Shown: one piece after another, positions 56,745-64,000 of the stretch
Layout of the letters: the number at the start of each line of letters is the position of its first letter
Numbering within the stretch: position 1 is the stretch's first letter
Origin: a virus
Direction: 5' to 3' (one strand)
Length of the DNA: 64,000 nucleotides
Virus record (IMG/VR): IMGVR_UViG_3300017917_002918
Span: 1-64,000 of that record
Program-made: the position numbers and the translations under genes
The notes under the pieces: generated by a model
What the model was told of the DNA's origin: nothing
The model's input: only the letters and a program-made list of their open reading frames with translations
The model's database searches: none

Positions 56745-57983
56745 TTAATCCAATAATGCATTCATCCACTCATCTTCATCAACGTCTACTTCATCATCGT
56801 CCTCTGTGTCAACTACAACTTTTTTGGTGGTCGTTTTCTTATCTTCTACTTCTGCAACGATCTCCTCAACATCTTCTTCTTCAGTTTCAAACATGAAGTC
56901 AAATATTAAATCATCTTCGGAGTATTTTTCTTCTGTTTTCATTATAGTCGGCTTCTTATTCTCGTCGTTGCCTACCATTTTAATAGCAGGTCTTCTGATT
57001 ATTAATCTTTTCTCTCTATCACCACGAACTACAAGTGTTGCTAGTGCATCCTCTAATGTGTATGCTCCCATTTCAATTAACTCTTTAATCTCATCTGGAA
57101 GATCATCTTCAGTTAGCGTCGTAGTGCTTGCACCTTCCACTATATCACCTTCTAATGTAATTTCAGTAATACCCTTTTTAACTTTTAATACACTATCTAA
57201 GAACTTCTTTGTTTTTTCAACATCTGATTTATTTACTTCTAATTCCATTATTTTATTAAATGGAATATTGGTTTTTACTTCTTTGTCTCCCCACATTTTT
57301 ATGTAATCAACAATTTTTACATTGATTGGGTATACTGCTTTTTGCTTATCCAATTTGCCAATACTATCTTTATCTAATAGTACAGTTTGTGTAAAAGATG
57401 CTTTGTATTTAGCAGGGTCATCAACTTTTGACAAGAATATACTTTTGATTTCCTTTTTCATTTGTACATTACCGTCATACATTGAATACTTAAATTCACC
57501 TTTAACATTGATAACCATTCCTGCTTTTAGATGCTCTTGTACATATGCTATAGCATCATAAGCTGATAAGAATTTCTTTGTATATGTAACTTCTTTTTTA
57601 TCTTTGTTAATTACTTTTTCAAGTCCCACTTTAATGAAACACTTTTCACCAATAGTTTCCAAAACTTCTTCATCGAACCTATCATCCCAATCAATTGTAA
57701 ATTGAGTTCCCCAATCATCTTGTTTTTTCTTGTTGTCATCTTCTTTAACACCGTGTACATATAGAACATTATCTCTAGTAGCTCCATATCCACCCATTAA
57801 TTCAGAATAAACAATATTACCATTTCCACAATTAACACCTAGATTTAGTGAATTGTAAACCCAGTCACTTTTTGTTGAAGATTGATCCATTTTGAATGTA
57901 AAATCAGTAATTTGTGCCTCACCAATTAGTTGGAATTCTGACGTACCTTTTTTTAAAGGTATTTTTTCTTCAATTTTAGCCAT
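56745..57983 (-). CDS. SSB-like protein with acidic tail
   Basis: A 412-aa protein preceded by TGGAGGAT. Beta-rich OB-like segments (about 30-170; 190-300) precede a Thr/Lys/Asp linker and an acidic tail ending VDEDEWMNALLD, the style of SSB tails that recruit partners. It lies beside a RecA-like ATPase and the primosome. Single-strand binding is inferred. Confidence 0.65.
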   Translation of the reverse strand: MAKIEEKIPLKKGTSEFQLIGEAQITDFTFKMDQSSTKSDWVYNSLNLGVNCGNGNIVYSELMGGYGATRDNVLYVHGVKEDDNKKKQDDWGTQFTIDWDDRFDEEVLETIGEKCFIKVGLEKVINKDKKEVTYTKKFLSAYDAIAYVQEHLKAGMVINVKGEFKYSMYDGNVQMKKEIKSIFLSKVDDPAKYKASFTQTVLLDKDSIGKLDKQKAVYPINVKIVDYIKMWGDKEVKTNIPFNKIMELEVNKSDVEKTKKFLDSVLKVKKGITEITLEGDIVEGASTTTLTEDDLPDEIKELIEMGAYTLEDALATLVVRGDREKRLIIRRPAIKMVGNDENKKPTIMKTEEKYSEDDLIFDFMFETEEEDVEEIVAEVEDKKTTTKKVVVDTEDDDEVDVDEDEWMNALLD

Positions 57984-58048
57984 GTAAAATCCTCCATTAT
58001 CATATTTTAATTTTTTTTATTACTTGAACAAACTAACCATTATTTCTA

Positions 58049-58076
58049 ATTATAACATATCTCATATTTTTGTCAA
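58049..58076 (-). promoter_or_regulatory. Promoter of the SSB-like gene
   Basis: TTGACA (58071-58076), 16-bp spacer, TATAAT (58049-58054). Its -10 is followed by TAGAAATAATG rather than the usual motif; a full motif copy lies just upstream at 58084, and a variant AATTAAAATATGA (58000-58012) near the ribosome binding site. Confidence 0.75.
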
Positions 58077-58083
58077 GACATTA

Positions 58084-58097
58084 TCATAATTTAATTA
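58084..58097 (-). promoter_or_regulatory. Dispersed operator-like motif upstream of the SSB promoter
   Basis: TAATTAAATTATGA on the minus strand, eight bases upstream of the -35 box. Confidence 0.5.
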
Positions 58098-58105
58098 CTA
58101 ACGAT

Positions 58106-58288
58106 TTAATCTTCATTCTCAATCTTATCTACCACATAATTTTCTATCTTATGTAACAATTGCTTTGCTTCTAAAATTAATGACACTAGTTCTGTATCTG
58201 TAATTTCTTCTGCATTAGTCATCTTATCAACTACATAACCCACTCCGTCTTCATCAATTGCCATTTGCAATGACACATATTCATCCAT
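58106..58288 (-). CDS. Hypothetical 60-aa acidic protein
   Basis: A small acidic helical protein preceded by AAAGGAG. No motif is recognised. It is the only gene between its promoter and the SSB promoter. Confidence 0.6.
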   Translation of the reverse strand: MDEYVSLQMAIDEDGVGYVVDKMTNAEEITDTELVSLILEAKQLLHKIENYVVDKIENED

Positions 58289-58338
58289 AGCATATTTCTC
58301 CTTTCTTTAAGTTTTCGTAACTCATAACTCTTAATTTA

Positions 58339-58366
58339 ATTATATCACTACAAAAACAATTGTCAA
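58339..58366 (-). promoter_or_regulatory. Promoter of the 60-aa gene with operator motif
   Basis: TTGACA (58361-58366), 16-bp spacer, TATAAT (58339-58344), followed by TAAATTAAG. Confidence 0.75.
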
Positions 58367-58384
58367 TATGTTATCATAAATTAA

Positions 58385-58936
58385 TTATTTGCCGAACATT
58401 TTATCATAAGCTCCACCTTTACGGTGAATGTAATCTTGATGCTCTGAGGGATGTTTCAAGTCTATCATGTTCCACCATTCATTATTACCACCATATGAAC
58501 AAGGTATTATATGATGAGCATCATATTTCTGACCTTTCATTCTAATTATTTTACCATGCTTATTCTTCACATTCTCATCATATGTCTTCCACGGTCTACC
58601 ATACTGATTCTCGAATTCCTGAATAATATTATGTTTCGCACCATTGAACTCTCGCCTATGTTGTTTATTTTCTGTTGTAGACAATTTATTATAGATATAA
58701 TGCTCAATATGGTATTTAATTTCAGCTATTTGTTTATCAGGCAGTTTATGACCACAAGCATACTCTATCTCATTGATATAATCCTGAAACAATAAATCAA
58801 ACTTAATACTTGATCTTCTGGTGTCCTTATCTCGCTCCTTTCTCTTGTCTGTTTTGGCGTTAATACTTTGCCAAAATGAAGTCATGAATTCTTTGTGGGT
58901 CTGTCTTGGTTTCTCTAGCAATAACATAGTTTCCAT
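58385..58936 (-). CDS. HNH homing-type endonuclease
   Basis: A 183-aa HNH nuclease. The catalytic motif is AHHIIPCSYGGNNEWWNMID then HPSEHQDYIH near the C-terminus. AAAGGAG supports ATG 58936; the longer form lacks a site. It is bounded by a terminator and stands alone, as free-standing phage HNH genes often do. It could act for the ORF-less introns, but that is a guess. Confidence 0.85.
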   Translation of the reverse strand: METMLLLEKPRQTHKEFMTSFWQSINAKTDKRKERDKDTRRSSIKFDLLFQDYINEIEYACGHKLPDKQIAEIKYHIEHYIYNKLSTTENKQHRREFNGAKHNIIQEFENQYGRPWKTYDENVKNKHGKIIRMKGQKYDAHHIIPCSYGGNNEWWNMIDLKHPSEHQDYIHRKGGAYDKMFGK

Positions 58937-58969
58937 CGATGTTGCTCCTTTGAAGTTTATATAGATAAC

Positions 58970-59001
58970 ACAAAACACTAGGAGTTATCCCAGTGCTTTG
59001 T
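58970..59001 (-). terminator. Hairpin terminator between the HNH gene and upstream operon
   Basis: ACAAAACACT and AGTGCTTTGT pair (9 of 10 with one G.U) around a short loop containing an inner stem. Confidence 0.6.
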
Positions 59002-59007
59002 TTGATC

Positions 59008-59193
59008 TTATAGTTTTTTAATTTCATTGACAAAGTTGATTACGCGTTGTTTCATTTCTCTATCGTCAAAGGTCAAGAAATCATCTTCCTTATCGGCTAA
59101 CTCGTTATGTAAGAATTTCACTTCTCTTAGCACATTATCCAAATTTAAGTGTCCACTTATTGTCATGAAGTTATAATCATTTATTGTACTCAT
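59008..59193 (-). CDS. Hypothetical 61-aa protein
   Basis: Starts with ATGA overlapping the stop of the ThyX-like gene, with GGAG just upstream. Helical and acidic, no motif. Translationally coupled to its neighbour. Confidence 0.6.
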   Translation of the reverse strand: MSTINDYNFMTISGHLNLDNVLREVKFLHNELADKEDDFLTFDDREMKQRVINFVNEIKKL

Positions 59194-59840
59194 AATTTAG
59201 TTATCTCCAATCCAATTAACTCCGTAAAATACGGTAATTTTATAATCCAATCACAAACTTTGTGCCATTCAGGTAATTGATGATTTTTGCGTTGGTGATA
59301 TATGTTTAGCAATTGCTGATAGTTTGTATTTATTGTTCGTCTTTGTAAGAAAGATTCAGGTAAGTTCTTTTTTAGTTCGATTTTATGAGCAATTCTATCT
59401 TCTCGATTTGTAGCTGACTTGTATGCGTTTAAGACTAAGTTCAAGTCGCACAATGTCGATTGAAAGATATTACTCTCGAACATATCTTGAGTAATTTCCT
59501 CATTTCTCATTAAAGTGTGCATCGTAGAACAAGAAATTTTTTCCAAATGTTTGTACGTATCCATTTCAGCCCATATATATCTCGGTAGTACTAAATCTAC
59601 CCAAACTTGAATCATTCTCAAATGTTTGCAATGTTCTGAGCCTGCTTTTGTTAATTTTTGCGATAATTTTCGATCTGCTTCACCTAAAGCAAATCCCTCA
59701 ATATTAATATTCTTACTTAAAGTATTATGAGTACAAAAATCTTTATTTATACTATCACTTTTACTCCAACTGTCCATTGGATTCCTACATGCCCTCAATG
59801 ACGCTTCAAATCCAAATACCTGCGTATGCTCAATTTTCAT
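59190..59840 (-). CDS. ThyX-like phage protein
   Basis: A protein of about 216 aa. LPRYIWAEMDTYKHLEKISC with the following STMHTL resembles a phage protein family related to flavin-dependent thymidylate synthase ThyX, where this region holds the substrate-binding Arg and Ser. The typical R-H-R motif is not clear. GGAGG lies before two possible ATGs (59843, 59840). A role in dTMP supply would fit dut and nrdJ, but activity is uncertain. Confidence 0.45.
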   Translation of the reverse strand: MKIEHTQVFGFEASLRACRNPMDSWSKSDSINKDFCTHNTLSKNINIEGFALGEADRKLSQKLTKAGSEHCKHLRMIQVWVDLVLPRYIWAEMDTYKHLEKISCSTMHTLMRNEEITQDMFESNIFQSTLCDLNLVLNAYKSATNREDRIAHKIELKKNLPESFLQRRTINTNYQQLLNIYHQRKNHQLPEWHKVCDWIIKLPYFTELIGLEITKL

Positions 59841-60183
59841 CATTGTCCTCCGATTCTACATATTCGCTATTCCAACAATGATCACAACTATGTGTCTCAT
59901 CACATCTATTTTTTACACCAAAAATTTCTCTTAGACAATAATCATCAATAACGAGTTCCATATTACACTTTGGAAATTTCTCTTTAAACACACTTGCATA
60001 AGTTTTGACAGGATTTTTTTTTGCCCATTTTTCAACTATAGCAACAGCTTCTTTTGTGTGATTTTCCATAAGTTCCATGCACACAATACCATATGCATTG
60101 TTAGTACGTTCCATCTTACAATCACTACAAATTACATTTTTACACATTCTCTGCCTAGTTTTTACATATTCAACAGCATCCAT
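59830..60183 (-). CDS. Cysteine-rich hypothetical protein
   Basis: A 117-aa protein with CKNVICSDC at the N-terminus and CDETHSCDHCW near the C-terminus, probably a metal site. It overlaps the ThyX-like gene by 11 bp. AAAGGAG precedes the ATG. Function unknown. Confidence 0.65.
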   Translation of the reverse strand: MDAVEYVKTRQRMCKNVICSDCKMERTNNAYGIVCMELMENHTKEAVAIVEKWAKKNPVKTYASVFKEKFPKCNMELVIDDYCLREIFGVKNRCDETHSCDHCWNSEYVESEDNDEN

Positions 60184-60219
60184 TTTAACTTCTCCTTTAT
60201 ATTCATATTTTAATTTATA

Positions 60220-60354
60220 TTATTGCTCTTTCAATAACTCTTGTTTAGCCAGCTCTAACTCTAACTTAGTTATCCTATTCATTAACGCAACAATAACTTT
60301 GTCTTGTTCCTCGATTTGTTTGTTCGCAATTTCTAGCTTCTGCGTTACCGTCAC
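60220..60354 (-). CDS. Very small coiled-coil protein
   Basis: A 44-aa protein starting at GTG 60354 after AAAGGAGTGATAAT; that site lies on the last codons of the upstream gene. Heptads (KLEIANKQIEEQDKVIVALM) suggest a coiled coil. Function unknown. Confidence 0.65.
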   Translation of the reverse strand: MTVTQKLEIANKQIEEQDKVIVALMNRITKLELELAKQELLKEQ

Positions 60355-60358
60355 ATTA

Positions 60359-60727
60359 TCACTCCTTTACCACCTCGATCATACCAACCAAATTCTTATA
60401 TGGTATTATATTAAATCCAAATTCTTCACCACTAATCACTATATGATTAGCAGGAGAAAAGTTTTGCATGTATCCTTGAATCATTTTTACAGTATGTATC
60501 ATTATTTCACCACTTGGACTCATTGGATGATACCAAAGAACAAACTCTCTGCCATCTAAACTATGGAATTTGGTCTGTTTTAATTTGTCCTTATTTAACT
60601 TAGTATCTTTACTTTGCTCAGTAGTATTAGTTTTACCCGTCATAAGCAAATCTACATCAGCAACATAATCAGTCACTAACCTACTTAGTTCCTTTTCCAA
60701 AAGCGACATTATTTTTTCGTTGTCCAT
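60359..60727 (-). CDS. Hypothetical 122-aa protein
   Basis: A helical N-terminus with a low-complexity Lys/Thr middle, then a beta-rich C-terminus (FHSLDGREFVLWYHPMSPSG). AAAGGAG precedes the ATG. Not recognised. Confidence 0.65.
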   Translation of the reverse strand: MDNEKIMSLLEKELSRLVTDYVADVDLLMTGKTNTTEQSKDTKLNKDKLKQTKFHSLDGREFVLWYHPMSPSGEIMIHTVKMIQGYMQNFSPANHIVISGEEFGFNIIPYKNLVGMIEVVKE

Positions 60728-60770
60728 AATTTACACTCCTTTAATTGTATTTTGATTTCAAACATGTTTC

Positions 60771-61019
60771 TTATTTATCACAATAACTTATAGTAATCTC
60801 AACATTACTTCCATAAATTTCTGTGAATGTAACTTGACCAGCGAACACGATATAGTCTCTCCCACTAATCAACTTCCTGTTAAACTCAAACCACAGCCAC
60901 TTATAATGTTTTTTGCCAAGCCAATAGTATCTAGGTGATGATGTCGTTGTCTGATTGATGCTTCCATCACAATAATACTGTGTTAACTCGATACTGCACA
61001 ATTTCGGTATCAGATTCAT
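60771..61019 (-). CDS. Hypothetical 82-aa protein
   Basis: A small beta-rich protein preceded by AAAGGAG, first gene after a strong promoter. No family is recognised. Confidence 0.65.
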   Translation of the reverse strand: MNLIPKLCSIELTQYYCDGSINQTTTSSPRYYWLGKKHYKWLWFEFNRKLISGRDYIVFAGQVTFTEIYGSNVEITISYCDK

Positions 61020-61058
61020 AAATTCTCCTTTACTAAAACAAACGAACGTTATAATTTA

Positions 61059-61086
61059 ATTATATCATGCATTTAATAATTGTCAA
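61059..61086 (-). promoter_or_regulatory. Promoter with operator motif
   Basis: TTGACA (61081-61086), 16-bp spacer, TATAAT (61059-61064), followed by TAAATTATAA; the whole motif is 61049-61065. Confidence 0.8.
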
Positions 61087-61103
61087 ACTGTAGTCATATC
61101 ATG

Positions 61104-62015
61104 TCATTTGGGCAGAAAACCTCGCATTTGAAATATCGCCAAATCTTTTTCTTTGGCTTCAACCATTATATCAACATCATTTACGTACCTACCAGATAAC
61201 ATTATCAATCCTATTGCATATACTATATCATCATAGGTGATATAATCAGCATGACTCCTGTCATCCACCTTGCCCTTACCACTTGACATATGAATTTTTG
61301 GCTTCTTACTACCCCATGTGTCAAAAATCATATCAACGTATTCTTCTATGACATATCCACCAGTGTTACACCTATGATGGTGAACATCTAGCACCATTGG
61401 TATATTTAACTTTTGACAAAGTGTTAAAACATCTACAATATTAAAACTCTTATCATCATTCTCCAAATGAATCTTATTTTGAATTTGTTTTGGTAGTCTG
61501 TAAAAGCTTTCTTCAAATCTTAACATAGCTAAAGACTTATCTCCATATGCACCACCAACATGAAGCAATATAGTATCAAATCCCAATAGCTCACACAAAG
61601 TATTATGATATACTAAATCTTTTAAACTACTTTGAAACACTTCTTCTCGTGGTGAGTTAATAAGTGTGAATTGGTCAGGATGAGTACTACAACGAATATT
61701 GCTTGCACTAATATATGACTTAATTTTACCACACAATTCTAACACATCACTATCATTTGCCCAGTCCCATTCAGTTTGTAATGTCGCTAATGGAATCAAA
61801 TCTGAACTAAAGCGATATACATTAATGTTATTGCTTACGCAAAACTCCAGTATCTTGTATGTATTAGATAGGTTAGTAAGAGTGCGACTTTTTAACTCTT
61901 TAATGGCATTGGTGGGATCTTGTGACAATAGTTTAAGATATTGTGTCCTCGTCATTGTACGAAACGAGCCATCCTTACCTAATGTTTTACTCATACAGCA
62001 TAAACCAAAATTCAT
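61104..62015 (-). CDS. uvsE: UV damage endonuclease (UvdE)
   Basis: A 303-aa TIM-barrel nuclease cutting 5' to UV photoproducts. Metal-binding signatures are RFSSDLIPL, STHPDQFTL, LLHVGGAYGDK, IHLENDDKSF, DVHHHRCN and IMVEAKEKD, in family order and at normal length. AAGGAG precedes the ATG. UvdE in phages of spore-formers or strict anaerobes would protect DNA after exposure. Confidence 0.95.
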   Translation of the reverse strand: MNFGLCCMSKTLGKDGSFRTMTRTQYLKLLSQDPTNAIKELKSRTLTNLSNTYKILEFCVSNNINVYRFSSDLIPLATLQTEWDWANDSDVLELCGKIKSYISASNIRCSTHPDQFTLINSPREEVFQSSLKDLVYHNTLCELLGFDTILLHVGGAYGDKSLAMLRFEESFYRLPKQIQNKIHLENDDKSFNIVDVLTLCQKLNIPMVLDVHHHRCNTGGYVIEEYVDMIFDTWGSKKPKIHMSSGKGKVDDRSHADYITYDDIVYAIGLIMLSGRYVNDVDIMVEAKEKDLAIFQMRGFLPK

Positions 62016-62047
62016 AGAACCAACTCCTTGTTATTTAATATAATAAT

Positions 62048-62076
62048 AGTATAACATCTTAATGTAAATAATGCAA
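62048..62076 (-). promoter_or_regulatory. Promoter of the UvdE gene
   Basis: TTGCAT (62071-62076), 17-bp spacer, TATACT (62048-62053). A motif copy TAATTAAATTATGA lies upstream (62086-62099). Confidence 0.65.
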
Positions 62077-62085
62077 TACTAATTA

Positions 62086-62099
62086 TCATAATTTAATTA
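62086..62099 (-). promoter_or_regulatory. Dispersed operator-like motif upstream of the UvdE promoter
   Basis: TAATTAAATTATGA on the minus strand, nine bases before the -35 box. Confidence 0.5.
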
Positions 62100-62167
62100 C
62101 AAGGAGCTGTTTTATGTTATTAAGGTTAATGTATACAACAAGTATCCATGTTTATAAAATTCTCGTT

Positions 62168-62299
62168 TTAGGCAAACAAAGCGGGGATTAAGAATGCCCA
62201 CAAACAAGTGGCATCTTTTGTTATAAACAGAGCAACTAAAATGACTATTCCTGTCACAAGCCACACCACAGCTTCATTATAATTATTTCTTAAACTCAT
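62168..62299 (-). CDS. Small single-pass membrane protein
   Basis: A 43-aa protein with a hydrophobic core (AVVWLVTGIVILVALFI) after a short polar N-terminus. GGAAGGAGTG precedes ATG 62299. It could be a small holin-like or superinfection protein; location among early genes favours a host-interaction role, which is inference. Confidence 0.6.
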   Translation of the reverse strand: MSLRNNYNEAVVWLVTGIVILVALFITKDATCLWAFLIPALFA

Positions 62300-62423
62300 A
62301 AAAACACTCCTTCCTTTCACACAAAAGTTTGAATTTATCACAATTTGTGATTACTATAAACCTTGATACAAGCCAACTATGAAAAATCAAAAAATTGACC
62401 TGTATCACAACTTTAGCCTAAAA

Positions 62424-62837
62424 TTATTTCAACATTGCTTCAATCTCGTCAATTTCTAACTCAATTTTCTTCTCATTTGATAACATCTGGCTTAATTTAT
62501 CTTCCATGAGTTTCAACTTTTTCTCTTCTTCTTTCCTTGATAAAACTTCTAGTTTAGCCTTAATATCTTCAATCCAAAGGTTAATGTTGTACCCACTAAT
62601 TTTCCATTCTTCTAGTAATCCTAATTCTGTTGCAGAGTTTTTGTATCCAGTTAATACGACTAAGATAAGAATAAGTTGATCCTTTGTCAATGTGTTTATA
62701 TTATGACTCTCACCACTTAGAATAAGCATACAGTTTGTTATAGGTGTAAATCTTTTGATTCCATCAATCTTTTCTCTCTTTTCACTAATTTGCTTCTTTA
62801 ACAATAGTATCTTTTCATCATTTTTAATATTTGACAT
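62424..62837 (-). CDS. Coiled-coil hypothetical protein
   Basis: A 137-aa charged helical protein (KNDEKILLLKKQISEKREKI; RKEEEKKLKLMEDKLSQML). AGGAGG favours ATG 62837 over the longer 62873 start. It ends a short operon with the next gene upstream. Function unknown. Confidence 0.65.
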   Translation of the reverse strand: MSNIKNDEKILLLKKQISEKREKIDGIKRFTPITNCMLILSGESHNINTLTKDQLILILVVLTGYKNSATELGLLEEWKISGYNINLWIEDIKAKLEVLSRKEEEKKLKLMEDKLSQMLSNEKKIELEIDEIEAMLK

Positions 62838-62838
62838 T

Positions 62839-63942
62839 TTAATGTATCCTCCTATAAAATTTACCATTCGCAAGATATTCGTTTTTGTACATAGGTTTTA
62901 CTATGTTGAAAAGCTCTTCAATGGTTTCAGTTGTTTCAGTTGTTTCAGTTCCCGCACAGTAAGTACCTTTGATTTTACTTTCATATGATCTTGATTGATA
63001 GTAACTTAATTCGCACTCAATCTTCTCAAAATTGTAAAAATAAAACCATCTTCGCTTTTCAAATATTTCAACAACTTCATCTAATGTATATGGGACGTAT
63101 TCATCTTTACTTGCGTCATACGGTGAATAAGCAATATTACTCTCAAGTTTTTCAAATAATTCTGCATAATTTTCTACGCAATCTGTAGATACTACCTCTA
63201 TGAATCTATCACCCAAACCTTTAAGTTGAATAGTAGTCATATGTAATGTATCACTATAATCAGATTTGTGTTCTCTGGTGAAGTAGTGGTGTTTGCCCTT
63301 GTTCACGTTTTTACGAACACACTCAGTGGTAGTGTACGTGCGTCCTCGCCAATCTGTTCTGTTACAAGGTACATATTCATATTCATTCTTATAATAATCA
63401 AATCTACCCATATAAATCCATTCATCATTGTTTTTTGCTCTGTAAGTTGCTCCGATAATTAAATCCTTTGCTTTGATTGTGTTTCTTTCATGCAGGATTT
63501 CATTATATTTACTAATTGCTTGATAGTCTGGGGATTCCACTGGTACTAAAACTAAATCCTTATTGCTCCACGCATAGATGAAATCGCCTTCTAGACCCTT
63601 ACCTTTAGTTGATGTGGCATTTTCTAGAACATACAATAGATTCTCAATTGTAATTTCAAACTCAAATCCTCTGGGATCGTATACTCTTACATAAGCTTGC
63701 CTATGATTCCAGTCTGAAACATAATCACCAACTTTCTTGTTTAACACAAATCCTGAAGTTGGCACATTGTCAAACTCTTGAGGTTCGATCTTCTCATCCC
63801 TCCAACTTTCCCATGATTTCTCTTTACGTAACTTACCTTTTTCATCAAAGTATATTATGTATGCTAATTGCTTAGTGTATGTATCACTTCTGTTTTGGAA
63901 GCCTACTTTAATCTTCTTTGGCACAAAAATATTTGTATTCAT
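62839..63942 (-). CDS. Hypothetical 367-aa protein with repeated beta modules
   Basis: The protein contains several WYL-free, beta-rich modules (KVGDYVSDWNHRQAYVRVYD; LIIGATYRAKNNDEWIYMGR; FYNFEKIECELSYYQSRSYE), each with aromatic-rich strands. AAAGGA precedes ATG 63942. A short Thr/Glu repeat (TETTETTE) lies near residue 335. Similar proteins occur in large Firmicute phages, but I know no function. Confidence 0.6.
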   Translation of the reverse strand: MNTNIFVPKKIKVGFQNRSDTYTKQLAYIIYFDEKGKLRKEKSWESWRDEKIEPQEFDNVPTSGFVLNKKVGDYVSDWNHRQAYVRVYDPRGFEFEITIENLLYVLENATSTKGKGLEGDFIYAWSNKDLVLVPVESPDYQAISKYNEILHERNTIKAKDLIIGATYRAKNNDEWIYMGRFDYYKNEYEYVPCNRTDWRGRTYTTTECVRKNVNKGKHHYFTREHKSDYSDTLHMTTIQLKGLGDRFIEVVSTDCVENYAELFEKLESNIAYSPYDASKDEYVPYTLDEVVEIFEKRRWFYFYNFEKIECELSYYQSRSYESKIKGTYCAGTETTETTETIEELFNIVKPMYKNEYLANGKFYRRIH

Positions 63943-64000
63943 CATTAATCCTTTCTTAACTTTAATAATTTGTAATTAACACTTCTTGCTCACTCCCGCT

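Noticed and set aside
55750-57306. Plus-strand ORFs of 135 and 166 aa opposite the ATPase and SSB-like genes
   Set aside because: Serine-rich shadows of acidic and lysine-rich genes, with no start signals.
1-64000. tRNA genes, toxin genes and integrated-prophage att sites
   Set aside because: I looked for cloverleaf-like GTTCRA arms, toxin motifs (for example zinc protease HExxH in a large protein) and repeats beside the recombinases, and saw none I could support.

Overview
This 64 kb window is AT-rich tailed-phage DNA whose Shine-Dalgarno sites (AGGAGG, AAAGGATGTG, GAGGTGA) and TTGACA/TATAAT promoters point to a low-GC Gram-positive host, most plausibly a Clostridium or relative. A ParA gene with its partner, an iteron-type Rep gene and an XerC/D-type recombinase in the middle indicate a phage that persists as a plasmid (phage-plasmid) rather than a conventional integrated prophage. 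No rRNA, tRNA, CRISPR array or toxin gene was seen.

Layout. 0-21.4 kb (+): head-tail joining protein, an odd tyrosine-recombinase-like gene, a tape measure gene of about 7.1 kb spliced length broken by three group I introns (the third carries a TnpB IStron), a secreted CuAO-stalk/MORN cargo protein, then tail and baseplate genes. 21.4-23.8 kb: a TnpB element with an Xre-type regulator and a zinc protein has split a small tail gene. 24-28.3 kb (+): a regulated leader, a BRO-N antirepressor with a RusA-like tail, a GIY-YIG-type protein and a primase-like replication protein. 28.5-33.6 kb (+): a second structural block with a beta-helix tailspike, then XhlA-like protein, holin and amidase. 33.6-39 kb: partition genes (-), repA with three 21-bp iterons, a winged-helix protein and a tyrosine recombinase. 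39-64 kb (-): RusA, a 3D-domain wall protein, dUTPase, an FTR-like redox protein, class II ribonucleotide reductase (with intein and intron), RecD2-type helicase, family B DNA polymerase, PD-(D/E)XK nuclease, TOPRIM primase, DnaB-type helicase, a RecA-like ATPase, an SSB-like protein, HNH nuclease, a ThyX-like protein, UV endonuclease and small genes.

How it fits together. The minus-strand half supplies dNTPs, replication and repair; the plus-strand half builds the virion and lyses the cell; the central cassette maintains the low-copy plasmid state. A directional near-palindrome, TTATAATTAAATTATAA, recurs more than 15 times between genes, always oriented with transcription: on -10 boxes, on stop codons, or in promoterless gaps. 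It looks like a genome-wide operator/stoperator network.

Most striking: (1) the twintron in the tape measure gene, for which I could reconstruct exons and matching internal guide sequences; (2) the ribonucleotide reductase, where an intein sits directly before one catalytic cysteine and a group I intron splits the codon of the thiyl-radical cysteine; (3) the dispersed operator family; (4) the TnpB elements, both lacking TnpA and carrying DNA-binding cargo genes. All calls come from reading the sequence; no database search was run.
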